Origin: Planctomycetota bacterium
Lineage (GTDB): Bacteria; Planctomycetota; Planctomycetia; Pirellulales; Pirellulaceae
DNA: 18,445 nucleotides
Direction of reading: 5' to 3'
Assembly: GCA_026692885.1 (NCBI GenBank)
Contig: JAPLNJ010001132.1
Coordinates: forward strand, 1-18,445
Shown: piece after piece, positions 6,338 to 15,420 of the stretch
Layout: each line of letters opens with the position of its first letter
Position numbering within the stretch: the first letter of the stretch is position 1
Translations under genes and position numbers: made by a program
The notes under the pieces: model-generated
The model's database searches: none
What the model was told of the DNA's origin: nothing
Seen by the model: only the letters and a program-made list of their open reading frames with translations

Positions 6338-6471
6338 TCAACTTGATGCCCTTTCCATCCTGGACTCGTCCAGGGACGGGCCCAAGCCGGGCTCTTCAGG
6401 CGCCGCGAAGGTTCCCGCTTCGGCCACCACGGGGCGGGTCTGGCAACGCTGGAACGCCACGCGCGACTGGA

Positions 6472-6886
6472 TCAGGTACTCCAACATCGGGCAGAGCGTC
6501 TCACTTTGCGATGCCACGCACGCTGAAGCCGCCAGGACGTGATGACCGTGCGGAAGCAGTAATCGGCCTGAGGCTGAACTTCTTCGCGCACACACCGCAA
6601 ATACTCCTCGGCCGCACGCGATGCGGGTGTCGTCGCATGTTCCCTCGGCAGCCGCTCGAACATGGCCAGATAGCGATGGTCCTGAATGCCCTGCCGCAGG
6701 CCTTCGAGGATCAGCGCGCGGTTCAGGCTGGGTCGGGGTCCGGAAGAAGTCGGGTCGCAGAAGCCTCCCCACTCGCTGATGTGGCTATCGAAGGGGTTGT
6801 ACGGATCGCGCCACGGCATGTACCACGGTCCGTACACGGCGCCTTTCGCACCCAGGCACCAGAGCCAGCGGGGAATAAGTGAGAAC
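6472..6886 (-). pseudogene. DUF4091-type protein, 5'-truncated C-terminal fragment
   Basis: The frame reads IPRWLWCLGAKGAVYGPWYM, then PWRDPYNPFDSHISEWGGFCDPTSSGPRPSLNRALILEGL and GIQDHRYLAMFERL. The order W...DP.NPF...WGGFCDP...GP.PSLR....EGL.D.RYL matches the C-terminal region of DUF4091/GH-like proteins, where this part closes a large catalytic-type barrel. An in-frame TAG lies directly upstream at about 6887-6889, and the HzsA-related gene's stop is 24 bp away, so the 5' half is missing. The tail after VITSW (WRLQRAWHRKVRRSARCW) looks frameshifted; the neighbouring frame continues to about 6338. I regard it as a remnant, probably of an exported protein. Confidence 0.6.
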
Positions 6887-6909
6887 TAGCTGAGAAACTA
6901 AATGAAAGA

Positions 6910-9900
6910 TCAGGGCAATTCCGATGACGCTGCGACCGTAGTGCCGGCGGCTCGGCGGCAGGCTTGAAGCAGAGCCCGGCGGGTGGAGACTTCGGGATAG
7001 TCGTGCGCCAGTTGCTGCAACTGCGCCACACTCGTCGGATCAGCGATGCGGGCCAGGGCCTCGGCGGCGGCGTGCCGCGTATCGACGGCGTTGGCGAAAT
7101 CGCCCACGACCTTCAGCAGCGCCGGTACCGCCCGCTTGTCGCCGATCCGGCCCAAGGCAAACGCAGCCGCCGCACGATAACAGGGCGTGTAGTCATTTTG
7201 CAGATAGTGCACGATCGGCTCGTACGGCTTCGGCCGGCCCCAGGCGGCTTCGGGCGGGTTCTGCTCCAGACAGGCCATCAGCGACGGCACGGAATTCGGA
7301 TCGCCGAGCCGAGCGAGCGTGCGGGCCAGGAAAAAGCTGACCCAATTGCGTTTCGGCATCGGGCCGGGGGCGCTCAGGGTCCGTACGATCTCCTTCGGCT
7401 GCTCGGCCCGATAGCGATCGAACGCGGCCCGAATCTGGGGCTCGAACCGGGCGTTGCAGCACACGGCCGAGAGGACCTGTGCGGCGCGGCACTCGGCGTC
7501 CAACGTACCTGCCCACGCCCAGGGGCACCAAGCCACTGCAGCCTTCAAGTCCTCGGCGGGCTTTGCCTGGGGATCACCCAACACGGCCAGGCAGGTTTTG
7601 ATCACTTCGTCCGCCCGGCCACCGTGTTGCACCACGCGCCCGATCATGGTCTCGCAGGCGTCGCTGTCCAGGATCAAAGCCCGGTCCGGGTCGGTGGGCA
7701 TCGAGCGGATGGCCTGGGGCACGATCTCGGCGCAGCGTTTCGAGGCGATCGCATCCAGCGCCTCGAGAGCCAGGTGATGCACGGGCGACGAGTGGCAGGC
7801 CCACAACGCCGGATGATCGCTGTACCAGCCGACGTAGAAGTGGAAGTCCCCCAGGCGGCGAAAACCGTCCACCAGCACCGCTTCGGCGGCGGGCGTACCT
7901 TGTCGACCTGGATGCCCTCGGTGTTCTTGGCGACCAGTTCTCCCAGCAGCGGGATCGCTTGGGTGTCGCGGAGGTAGCCCAGCGCCCGGATGGCTTCCTG
8001 CATCAGGCGCGGGTTAAGCGGGGAAGCGGCGGCGTAGGTGTAGCTGTCGATGCGGTTGCCGCCGTTCCAGGGCGGCGTGGGATGTTGGTCCTTGTGCTGC
8101 GCCACGAACTCCCGCAGGGCCGCCCGAGCGGGCTCGCCGCCGATGTGCCCGAGGGCGACGATCGTGCGTCGCTGGCGGACGCGATCGGGATCGGCTAACC
8201 GCGAGAGCAGCGTCTGTTCGATGGCGTCCGCCGGATGGGCCGCCAGCCAATCGCGCCAGGCGGCGGCGTGCGGCGTCCGCACCTTCGGCGGCCCGAACGC
8301 CGGCAACGGCTCTTCGTGGCCCGTCAGATTCTCCAGGGCCACGGTCGCGGCCAGCGACACCAACGGGTCATCGTCTGCCAGGGCCTCCGCGAGCGGCGGC
8401 AACGACGCGCGCGTCCCGCAGGCGGCCAGGGCGAGCGCCGCGGCGACACGCAGTTCCCGGTTCCCGTCGCGGAGCGCGACGGCCAGCGCCGGGGCGGCGC
8501 CTCGCTCACGGAAGATCGCCAGCCGCCCGGCGGCCGAGAGCTGCAGGTCCGGACGCGGGCCGCCGAGTTGGTCCAGCAACCGGCCGACTTCCCGAGCCCA
8601 GCCTTGGGGACCGGCGTTGGCCGCCCACGGCCGATGCGCGTGCAGGTCGATGGACGCGACTTCCCGGAACCGCTCGAACTGCAAATCCATCATGCCGGTG
8701 ACGCCCGAGTTGTTGCCGCGGAACTTGTGTGGCTCGCCTTGGCCCAGCAGCTTCAAGGGCGGCGCCCGCAGCGCTTCGGCGAACCCGGCTTTCTGCGCCG
8801 GAGCCGATTGGCGACGCTGGTGGCAGCCCACGCACGACCGCGTCTCGCCGGGCCGCACGTAGATCCAAGACATCTCGTTCAGCTCCGAACGGCCTTCGGC
8901 ATCCACGGCTTGCATGGCCAACGGCATGTTGGCCGGAACTTCGACGTAGAACGAGCCGTCTGCGGCCAGCGGCACCGTGCCCAGTTCGATCACGTCGATC
9001 CCCGCATGCACGACGTAGGAGTGCGACGAGCGGGTCTTCAGCGGCAGGCCGCCCAGGATCCGGATGGCCCGCACCTGGCTCCAGTCGGCTTTGCCTTTCC
9101 GCGTGCGAAAGACGCTCTGGCAGAACAGGATTCCCGTCTGCGGCCGTTCCGTTTCCTGCAACGCCGTGACTTGGCTGGCCAACACGGGCGGGCGCGGCCG
9201 CGGTCCCAGGTACACCGGCGAGTGGATCTTGCCTGTCGGCGTCTGGTACACAGGAACGAGCTGATTGTTGTTCGGGTCCAGCACGGCGATCGCCTTCTTC
9301 GTCGTGCAGAGCAGCCGGCCATCCGGCAGCGGCGAGATGTCCGTCAAGTTCGGCGGCAGGCGGCGATTCGCTTGTTCGATGTTGCCCGGCCGGCCGATCA
9401 GGTTGCCCATCTGCGACAGGACGGCCAGCCGCCCGTCGGGCAATGGAGCAGGGCTGCCAAACCCCAAGGCTCGCAAGCGGACGCCGTAGTCAGCCCCGAC
9501 TTCCGCACCGGCCTCGGTCTGCCCCGCCGTGCCGTCCGGATGAATCGCATGAATCTGCGTCTCGACCTTGGCGCGGTCGAAGAAGTTATCGCTGCGGACA
9601 AAGGCGATGCGGCCATCGGCCATCACCTTCGGCTCGTTGTCGCCGATCGGCGTAAAGGTCAAGGGCTGGATCTCGGAGCCGTCCGCGCGCATCACGAACA
9701 GGGAGCGCGACGGCGGCTGGTGGTATTCCTCGAAACTGCCGATGCGGGTGGACGTGAACACGATCCGCCCGTCGGGCAACTCGGCCGGGTCGATGTCGTG
9801 AAAAGCGCCCCGGGTCAGTTGCCTGGGCGGACCGCCGGCGACGGGTACGCGGTAGATGTGGAAGAAGTCATCGTCCGTCGCGGCCAGGGCGACGTACACG

Positions 9901-10856
9901 TGTTGGCCGTCGTAGGAGACGCTGGGCGAACCGATCGCGCCTCGCTTTCCGGCGTCCAACAGCAGCCGCGGCGTGGCGTCCGGCATGACGGGCGCCAAGG
10001 CGTACAGTTTGCGGCCCATCAGCGACGGGCAAGGCAGATCCCATTCCGGATAGGCCCGGCTGTTGTTGTTCATATGGAAGCAGACGGGGAAGTGGTGCAG
10101 GCTGCAGTCGTCGCCCAGGAAGACCATCCCTTCGGGAAAGCCGAAGTCGGCAGGGACGGTGCCGGGAGCCGCCACGTCATCCAGGGGCCGTTCCGCTTGG
10201 GCCGGGACCGTCAGCTGGCCCCAGGGGGCCACGCCGTGCTCGCCGACGACCCGCGGCGGCTGCCAGGTGGCGTCATCGAAGACGGCTTGTTCCCAATGCG
10301 GCGTGGCCTGATCGCTGCATTTCCAACTGGCGTCGCTCACGAGCGTGAAGCGTTGCCCGTCGGAGGTCTCGGCGACCAGTTTCATAATCAGCCCGGCTGG
10401 CCCGGGCGCCGTGTTCACCCCCTCGACCGCCACCATGTTCCGCCCTGGCAGCAGCCGGCTCGTAACGTCGAACCGCTTGGGACGATTCCACAGGTCCGGA
10501 TTGTCTTCGCTGGCCCCGGCGACTCGGCCGTTCAGATGCAACGTATACAGATTGTCGGCCGTGATGATCACCTCGGCCGCCTTAATGGCCGTGGTCTCCG
10601 GCAAGACGAAGGGCACGCGGCAGTAGCAGCTATCGCCGGGGAACGCCGCCACCGGCACCTTGGGGTCCGCCGTGTACCAGATCCACTGGGCGCCCTGGAA
10701 GTTCAGCGCCGGGCTCTGGCCCGCTGCCCCGCCGCATCCGCCGAGCACCACGAGCCCCCAGGTCACGAGTTGCACCACGGACCTTCGCTGGGCGTTTCGG
10801 AGCGCATGGCTCAGGCCTTCGAGCAATCCACGGCAGGTCGCAGTTGCGGACTTCAT
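6910..10856 (-). CDS. HzsA-related protein: beta-propeller, CXXCH site and HEAT repeats (one frameshift)
   Basis: About 1,314 aa if a one-base loss near 7900 is repaired: AAGGTACGCC would need one more G to give VDKGTPAAEAVLVDGFRRLG. The two frames overlap at 7674-7878. The layout is a signal peptide with possible lipobox LGGC (residues 38-41); a galactose-binding/GH-associated jelly roll (about 50-215, TADNLYTLHLNGR); TolB-like propeller repeats with PDGRIVF, ADGRIAF and PDGRLAV (about 280-560); a single haem-attachment motif CVGCH at 675-679; then HEAT/PBS-lyase-type repeats to the end (RVAAALALAACG, RAAAAFALGRIGD). This matches planctomycete proteins named for similarity to hydrazine synthase subunit alpha. 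A role in hydrazine synthesis is not implied, because no other anammox gene is present. It is probably an exported c-type cytochrome-like or scaffold protein. No clear Shine-Dalgarno precedes the start. Confidence 0.78.
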
Positions 10857-11038
10857 GGCGGAAGTCTCAGGGGTGGGAATGATAGGAATTCAATGTCCGC
10901 TCACAGCAGTGAGGCTAGCCAGGCAAGCCTGCTGAAACAAGAGGGCGAGCGCCTAGTGAAATCCGATCCCTGAAAGGGGGCTTCGAACGTGTGCGGAGCG
11001 AGCACCTGCCGGCTTGCGAGCATCTGCTTTGTCATCAA
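10857..11038. other. Intergenic spacer
   Basis: 182 bp between the PLP enzyme and the HzsA-related gene, with no coding potential. It must contain the 5' leader of the HzsA-related gene unless that gene is read through from upstream. A loose inverted pair AGGCT/AGCCT (about 10911-10929) is too weak to call a terminator. Confidence 0.4.
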
Positions 11039-12340
11039 CTAGCCACAGCGTTCAATCGCTTGTTGGAAATCGGCAACCAGATCTTCCGGGTCTTCCAGAC
11101 CGATGGACACGCGCGTGTACCGCGGGGGAATGCCGCGCTCCACTTCCTCGCGGCGCGCGGACACGCGTGTTACCGGGTCGCCCAGGCTGACGGCGTTGAG
11201 CATCAGCTTGACGTGCCTGCCGAGCTGCTGGTGGACGGTGTCCTTCTTCCATTCCACGCCCAGCATCCCGCCAAAGCCCTTCAGGAAGCCGCCTCCGGCC
11301 CGCCGCTTCCAGGACGGCAGACCACCGTAGCGGACCCGCGCCACGGCGGGATGCGACTTGAGGAACTCGGCTACCAACTGGGCAGAGCTACAGTGTTGCC
11401 GCATGCGCAGCGACAGCGTCTTCACTCCCTGCGTGACCAGAAATGCGTCCATCGGCCGCAACAAGCCGCCCAGCCAACCCTGGGCATTTTCGATCTTGCC
11501 AACAAGGTCTTTCTTCCCGGATACCACCCCGCCCATGGCGTTGCCGTGGCCGCCCATGTATTTCGTGACGCTGTGGATCACCAGGTCGGCGCCCAGACGG
11601 GCCGGTTGCAGCAAGTAGGGGGTGAGCCAAGTGTTGTCCACGACCACCGTGGCGCCGGCCTCTTTGGCTATCCGGATCAAGGCCGGTGTGTCCAGGACCT
11701 CCATCGTCGGGTTGACATACGGTTCCCAGTGAACGATGTCGGCCCGCTGTGCCTGCAGGGATTTCGCCAGGTTCTCGGGATCGTTCATGTCCACGAAATC
11801 GACCTGGATGCCCCACGACGGCAAGTATTGGCGAAACAGGGTCATCACCCAGTCGTAGTTGCAGCGGTGAGCCACCAGGCGGGCGCCCGGTCTGAGTAAC
11901 GCCAGGTAGGTCTGCGCGATGATGCCCATGCCGCACGGCCCGCCGGCGGCTGCCTCCGTGCCTTCCATTTCCATGACTTTGCGCAGCAACGCCGCAACCG
12001 TGGGATTGCCGAGGTTGCCAGGCCTCTGGTAGCCGGGCGCGCACTTGTCCTGACTGATGGGCGTGACTTGGTAGCCCGCCTGTTCGCCACTGTGAATCAG
12101 TTGGGAACTGAAGTGCCGACCTGACGAGGAGGTGAAATGCTCGTCCAGCAGATCGGCAGGCGGCGCGGCGATTGGCGCACCGGCAGTCTCCGCAGCGGCG
12201 ACCGGCAGTGCCGCACCTGCGGGCGCTGCTGCCGCCATGATCCCCAAACCGCGCAGCATGTTCCGCCGTGTAAGCCCGGCACCATGATCCTGATCGGCGC
12301 CTCGCGCGCATCCGGACGCATGGGGTTCTTCCATCATCAT
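11039..12340 (-). CDS. Cys/Met metabolism PLP-dependent enzyme with a Tat signal
   Basis: 433 aa from the first of three Met codons, chosen because AGGAG lies 9 bases upstream; a longer frame exists but lacks this. It belongs to the cystathionine gamma-synthase / gamma-lyase / methionine gamma-lyase family. Seen are Y-x-R-x(4,5)-GNPT (104-114), CGM-G near 136-139 in place of the usual S-G-M, ESP.NP as EPYVNP (207-212), the cofactor-binding Asp in DNTW (D235) and the Schiff-base lysine K260 in HSVTKYMGGHGNAMGG. The N-terminus has TRRNMLRGLGIMAAAAPAGA (24-43), a twin-arginine signal, so the enzyme appears to be exported folded with its cofactor; that is unusual for this cytoplasmic family. The reaction (C-S lyase or other gamma/beta elimination) cannot be fixed from sequence. 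It follows the GH5 gene by 40 bp. Confidence 0.88.
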   Translation of the reverse strand: MMMEEPHASGCARGADQDHGAGLTRRNMLRGLGIMAAAAPAGAALPVAAAETAGAPIAAPPADLLDEHFTSSSGRHFSSQLIHSGEQAGYQVTPISQDKCAPGYQRPGNLGNPTVAALLRKVMEMEGTEAAAGGPCGMGIIAQTYLALLRPGARLVAHRCNYDWVMTLFRQYLPSWGIQVDFVDMNDPENLAKSLQAQRADIVHWEPYVNPTMEVLDTPALIRIAKEAGATVVVDNTWLTPYLLQPARLGADLVIHSVTKYMGGHGNAMGGVVSGKKDLVGKIENAQGWLGGLLRPMDAFLVTQGVKTLSLRMRQHCSSAQLVAEFLKSHPAVARVRYGGLPSWKRRAGGGFLKGFGGMLGVEWKKDTVHQQLGRHVKLMLNAVSLGDPVTRVSARREEVERGIPPRYTRVSIGLEDPEDLVADFQQAIERCG

Positions 12341-12380
12341 ACCGATGCACTCCTTGTCTCTTGTCGTGTCGCTGCAGGGA

Positions 12381-13733
12381 CTACTTGCCCACTGTGCCCG
12401 AAGGCTTGGGAGCGGCTCCGGCATTTGGAGTACGAGCCTTCTCGGCTGTCGCATTAGGGACGTAGCTGAACCCCATCGTCTGCATCTGCAGTCGGCGATT
12501 CGCGTCGACCACCAGTTGCGTCAGGTCCGGGTCGCGCTGAAGGTCGATGTCCATGCGTTGCGGGTTCCTTTGGTCCATGTCCCGATTCGACTGGTAACAC
12601 CACCAATGGGCCAAGCTAGGGTGGGCCTCGACCAGCACTTCGAGGGCAGCCTTCACAACCTGCCGCGCCCGCTGGGGATCCTGCTCGAAGCTGGTGAACC
12701 ATCCGGGATTCTCCGCCCAGAACTTCTCCTCCTTCTCGTTCCGTGGCATGGGCAGCACACCGTACTCGCCGATGTAACAGGGCTGTCCCTGCTCCTTGGC
12801 CAGTTGCGTGAAGGCGGCCGGAGGGCAGGACGTCGCCTGCCCGTCCGGACCGGTCACCATGTTGGCGTTCTTCCGGCCCCATTCATAGTAATGGACACAG
12901 TACACGTCGACGGGCTTCTGGCACATGCCGATCGCCCGGCCCAATTCCTCCAGCGTATCGGTCTGCCAGGCGTTCGGCGCGTTGTTGGCAATCGCTTGGT
13001 GCAGGTGCCACTGCGAGTACCGAAAGCTGTCACCGGTGGTGATCAGATGGTGGGGATCGATGGTGCGGATCAGGGCTGCCAAGTCAGCGTGGAACTTCGC
13101 GACTTCCGGCAACGTCGGAACCGCTTGGCCGTTCCAGAGTCGCTGTTTGCCGCCGATGTCCGCCATCAGCAACAGCTCGTTTTCATGCTCCCACATGCCG
13201 ACGGCCTTCCGATGCCGGTATCGAGTGACCACGGCGCGGACAAACTCCTCGAGCCGCCTGCGCGAAGCGGATTCTGGCCGTGCCACTAGGTCCACCAAGG
13301 TCTCGCCGTGGTCCTTGGCGACACAGCCGGTGGCATTGAGACAGAACACCACGCGCAGATCGTAGCGGTCGCAGAGGGCCAGCATCCGGTCGAGCGCGCT
13401 GAAATAGGTATCCCGCTTCGCCGTGTCGAAATAATGTGCGGGCATCCCACAGAACGCCCGGAATGTCTTGAAGCCCAGCTCCTGCATCTCCCGCAGGGCT
13501 TCCTCGGCCGACGCCGCCGGAGCTTCTCCGAAGCCTTTCGTTTTCGACTCTGCCGCCACCAGTTGCCAGACCAGATCAAACTTGTTGAAGCTGATCTCGT
13601 AGAACGGCTTGCCGTCCAGGTACAGCTCCGTTCCTCTCCGTTCCAGAAAGCCGCTTTCAGCGGCCGAGGCGATCCCGGCCCAAGCAGCGATACCAATGAG
13701 CAACAAACTAAGGCGACGCAATATCCGTCTCAT
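12381..13733 (-). CDS. GH5-like exported glycoside hydrolase (cellulase/mannanase clan)
   Basis: 450 aa, with signal peptide MRRILRRLSLLLIGIAAWAG-IASA cleaved near residue 25. It is a (beta/alpha)8-type glycosidase: LDGKPFYEISFNKFDL near the N-terminus; strand motifs FKTFRAF and LRVVFCLNAT; acid/base candidate E186 in WEHENEL (180s); HYYEW (281-285); nucleophile candidate E323 in YIGEYG; and WWCYQSN (377-383) at the C-terminal end of the barrel. This pattern is that of clan GH-A, closest to GH5 or its relatives. The polysaccharide cannot be told from sequence. The start at 13733 is chosen because it overlaps the anti-sigma stop as ATGA, although the frame remains open a further 79 codons upstream. 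It is very likely in the sigma/anti-sigma operon. Confidence 0.85.
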   Translation of the reverse strand: MRRILRRLSLLLIGIAAWAGIASAAESGFLERRGTELYLDGKPFYEISFNKFDLVWQLVAAESKTKGFGEAPAASAEEALREMQELGFKTFRAFCGMPAHYFDTAKRDTYFSALDRMLALCDRYDLRVVFCLNATGCVAKDHGETLVDLVARPESASRRRLEEFVRAVVTRYRHRKAVGMWEHENELLLMADIGGKQRLWNGQAVPTLPEVAKFHADLAALIRTIDPHHLITTGDSFRYSQWHLHQAIANNAPNAWQTDTLEELGRAIGMCQKPVDVYCVHYYEWGRKNANMVTGPDGQATSCPPAAFTQLAKEQGQPCYIGEYGVLPMPRNEKEEKFWAENPGWFTSFEQDPQRARQVVKAALEVLVEAHPSLAHWWCYQSNRDMDQRNPQRMDIDLQRDPDLTQLVVDANRRLQMQTMGFSYVPNATAEKARTPNAGAAPKPSGTVGK

Positions 13734-14788
13734 CGCGGCTTCCGCTCGGTGTGTAGTACCAGTTCCACCGCGTCGACATAGTGACCGGCAAATTCGACCG
13801 GTTGCGGTTTCCGCGACGGTGGCATGCGGGCGACTTCCACGTGCATGACCAAGAACTGGGTTTGGGGCGGAAGCCTCAGTTCTGTCGTCACCCGTTGCCA
13901 AGTCACCGGATCGTCGTCTGCCAAGACGTTGCGGTGAGCGCTGAACGCTACATTGTTGCGGGTCAACCAACCCGACGACGAGGGCGTCGATAATTCTTCG
14001 GGCGATTCCTCCAGGGCGAACAACTGCGCCCCGAATCGAAACTTGAAGTTCGCTTCTCCCGGCACGGCATTAAACCAGGCCGTCAATTCGACCCGCGTTT
14101 GACCCTCCGCGAACGCATCCTTCCAGGGTCGTAGGTCGATCACCTGATACATGTTGCCGACGTAGCTCAGCTCGCTGACCTCGCCTTCAAAGTTGGAGCG
14201 CAGGAAACGCAGCATGTGCTGCCCATCTTTCGGTACAATCCCCTGCTCCCGGCCCGTGATCCGCGCAAAGTCGCCGCCCCAAGCGCCCGACTGCAACGGG
14301 ATACCGCGATGGCCCACGGGCAGTTGCTGTTCGAAGCTACTATCTGCCAGCGGCAGAGGGATTCTTAACGGCCCGGCGACACGGGGCAGGGTAAACGCCC
14401 AAACTAGGCTGGTGGAAAGCACTCCGATCAGCAATCCGGCGCCCAAGGAAACCAGAGCAGCGCGAGTCAGCCAGCGGCTCAGCTTGCGAAAGATGCCGAT
14501 CCCGCGCGATGCCCGACCGACCGGCTCCGCACAGGACATCCCATCTTCAATGTGGGCACCGGGCAGCAGGGGCTCGCCATCGGCCGTCTCCCGACCATCC
14601 CAGGCGGCGCTGATCGCGATGGTCGAGGCCCATTCGCGTAGCGCCACGTCCAGATTGCTCTGGCTCTGGAGCCGCTGCCGCGCGGCTGGATCTGCCAGCA
14701 GCGCCTGCTCCAAACGGGCGTGCTGGTCGGGTGTGAGCTGGCCATCGAGCCACCCGGCAATCAGAAAGTCGAGTTCTTCAGGGTTCAT
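13730..14788 (-). CDS. Membrane anti-sigma factor with an extracytoplasmic sugar-binding-like domain
   Basis: 352 aa from MNPEELDF, whose start overlaps the sigma stop as ATGA. The cytoplasmic part (1-60, ELDFLIAGWLDGQLTPDQHA then RLEQALLADPAARQRL) is the typical short helical anti-sigma domain of planctomycetes, without the zinc-binding HxxxCxxC. A transmembrane helix lies at about 109-133 (RAALVSLGAGLLIGVLSTSL then VWAFTL). The outer part (about 140-352; SSFEQQ..., GDFARITGREQGIVPKDGQH, VELTAWFNA, FLVMHVEV) looks like a jelly-roll/lectin-type domain that may read an envelope or glycan cue. It presumably holds the neighbouring ECF sigma factor inactive at the membrane. The sensing role and the ligand are inferred. 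Confidence 0.82.
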   Translation of the reverse strand: MNPEELDFLIAGWLDGQLTPDQHARLEQALLADPAARQRLQSQSNLDVALREWASTIAISAAWDGRETADGEPLLPGAHIEDGMSCAEPVGRASRGIGIFRKLSRWLTRAALVSLGAGLLIGVLSTSLVWAFTLPRVAGPLRIPLPLADSSFEQQLPVGHRGIPLQSGAWGGDFARITGREQGIVPKDGQHMLRFLRSNFEGEVSELSYVGNMYQVIDLRPWKDAFAEGQTRVELTAWFNAVPGEANFKFRFGAQLFALEESPEELSTPSSSGWLTRNNVAFSAHRNVLADDDPVTWQRVTTELRLPPQTQFLVMHVEVARMPPSRKPQPVEFAGHYVDAVELVLHTERKPR

Positions 14789-15321
14789 GGTTCCGTCTGC
14801 CGTTCGAGTTCGCGTTGGATGCACTGTAGGAGCAGGGCCCGCAGCCGCTGCAGCATCTTATAGAACGCTTCGACACTCTTGCCCGAAGTTTGGGCCACCT
14901 CCCGGAACTTCACTCCCGGCTGATACGCGGCCGACAACCACTGCCGCTGCCGGGCGGGGAGCTTCTCCAGGCACAGGTCCAAGGCCCGACGCTCGGCTTC
15001 CCGCGTTTCCGTTTCCGCCAGTGCCTCGTCGGCCAACAGTTCGCACAGTTGCTCGCTGAACACCAATCGGTCGGCCGCTCGATCCCGCCGCCAACGCAGC
15101 GCCTCGAAACGGCCGATCGTCGCCACCCAGGCCAGGAAATCCGTGCCCGGTTCGAACTGGGAGAACTTCCGCCACGCCACCAGTGACGTTTCCTGCATTA
15201 CTTCGTCGAGTTCGTCCAGGGACGGCACCAAGGTCCGCAGGAATGCCCGCAGCCGCCCCTCCTGGGCCACGAAAAGGCGGATGAACTGCTCATACGTGTC
15301 GTGGGGAATGCTGTCTTTCAT
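14785..15321 (-). CDS. ECF sigma-70 factor, Rhodopirellula/Verrucomicrobium type
   Basis: 178 aa. Region 2 lies at about 20-85 (LRAFLRTLVPSLDELDEVMQ, ETSLVAWRKF, FLAWVATIGRFEALRWRRD). Region 4 lies at about 115-172 with a helix-turn-helix (LPARQRQWLSAAY, KFREVAQTSGKSVEAFYKML). The overall form matches the planctomycete/verrucomicrobial ECF family (TIGR02989-type). It directs RNA polymerase to a regulon that probably includes its own operon. It is translationally coupled to the anti-sigma gene by an ATGA overlap. Its leader (about 15311-15373) is repeated in part upstream of the GH106-like remnant at 17.9 kb. Only weak Shine-Dalgarno sequence precedes the ATG. Confidence 0.93.
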   Translation of the reverse strand: MKDSIPHDTYEQFIRLFVAQEGRLRAFLRTLVPSLDELDEVMQETSLVAWRKFSQFEPGTDFLAWVATIGRFEALRWRRDRAADRLVFSEQLCELLADEALAETETREAERRALDLCLEKLPARQRQWLSAAYQPGVKFREVAQTSGKSVEAFYKMLQRLRALLLQCIQRELERQTEP

Positions 15322-15373
15322 GGGACTTACCTAAGAACTGCGCGACGGCGATCGACTGGACATCCTTTCTTGT
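15311..15373. repeat. Sigma-leader direct repeat, copy A
   Basis: Leader of the ECF sigma gene. It shares about 45 of 55 positions with 17877-17937, same orientation, including GATGTCCAGT and AGTCCCATGAAAGAC. Confidence 0.55.
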
Positions 15374-15420
15374 ATACCCCAGGCAACCGGCGCATTTCCA
15401 TAGTTCTGACCCGTCGCAAG

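Noticed and set aside
8235..10973. A 912-aa plus-strand open frame
   Set aside because: It is antisense to the HzsA-related gene, has an Arg/Gly/Asp-rich low-complexity translation with no motif, and exists because of high GC content.
12341..12454. A 38-residue N-terminal extension of the PLP enzyme
   Set aside because: The Met at 12340 has AGGAG at proper distance and leads to the Tat signal; the extension has no such support.
12381..13970. A 529-aa version of the GH5-like protein
   Set aside because: The extra 79 residues overlap the anti-sigma gene, look like shadow sequence and would bury the clear signal peptide that starts at 13733.
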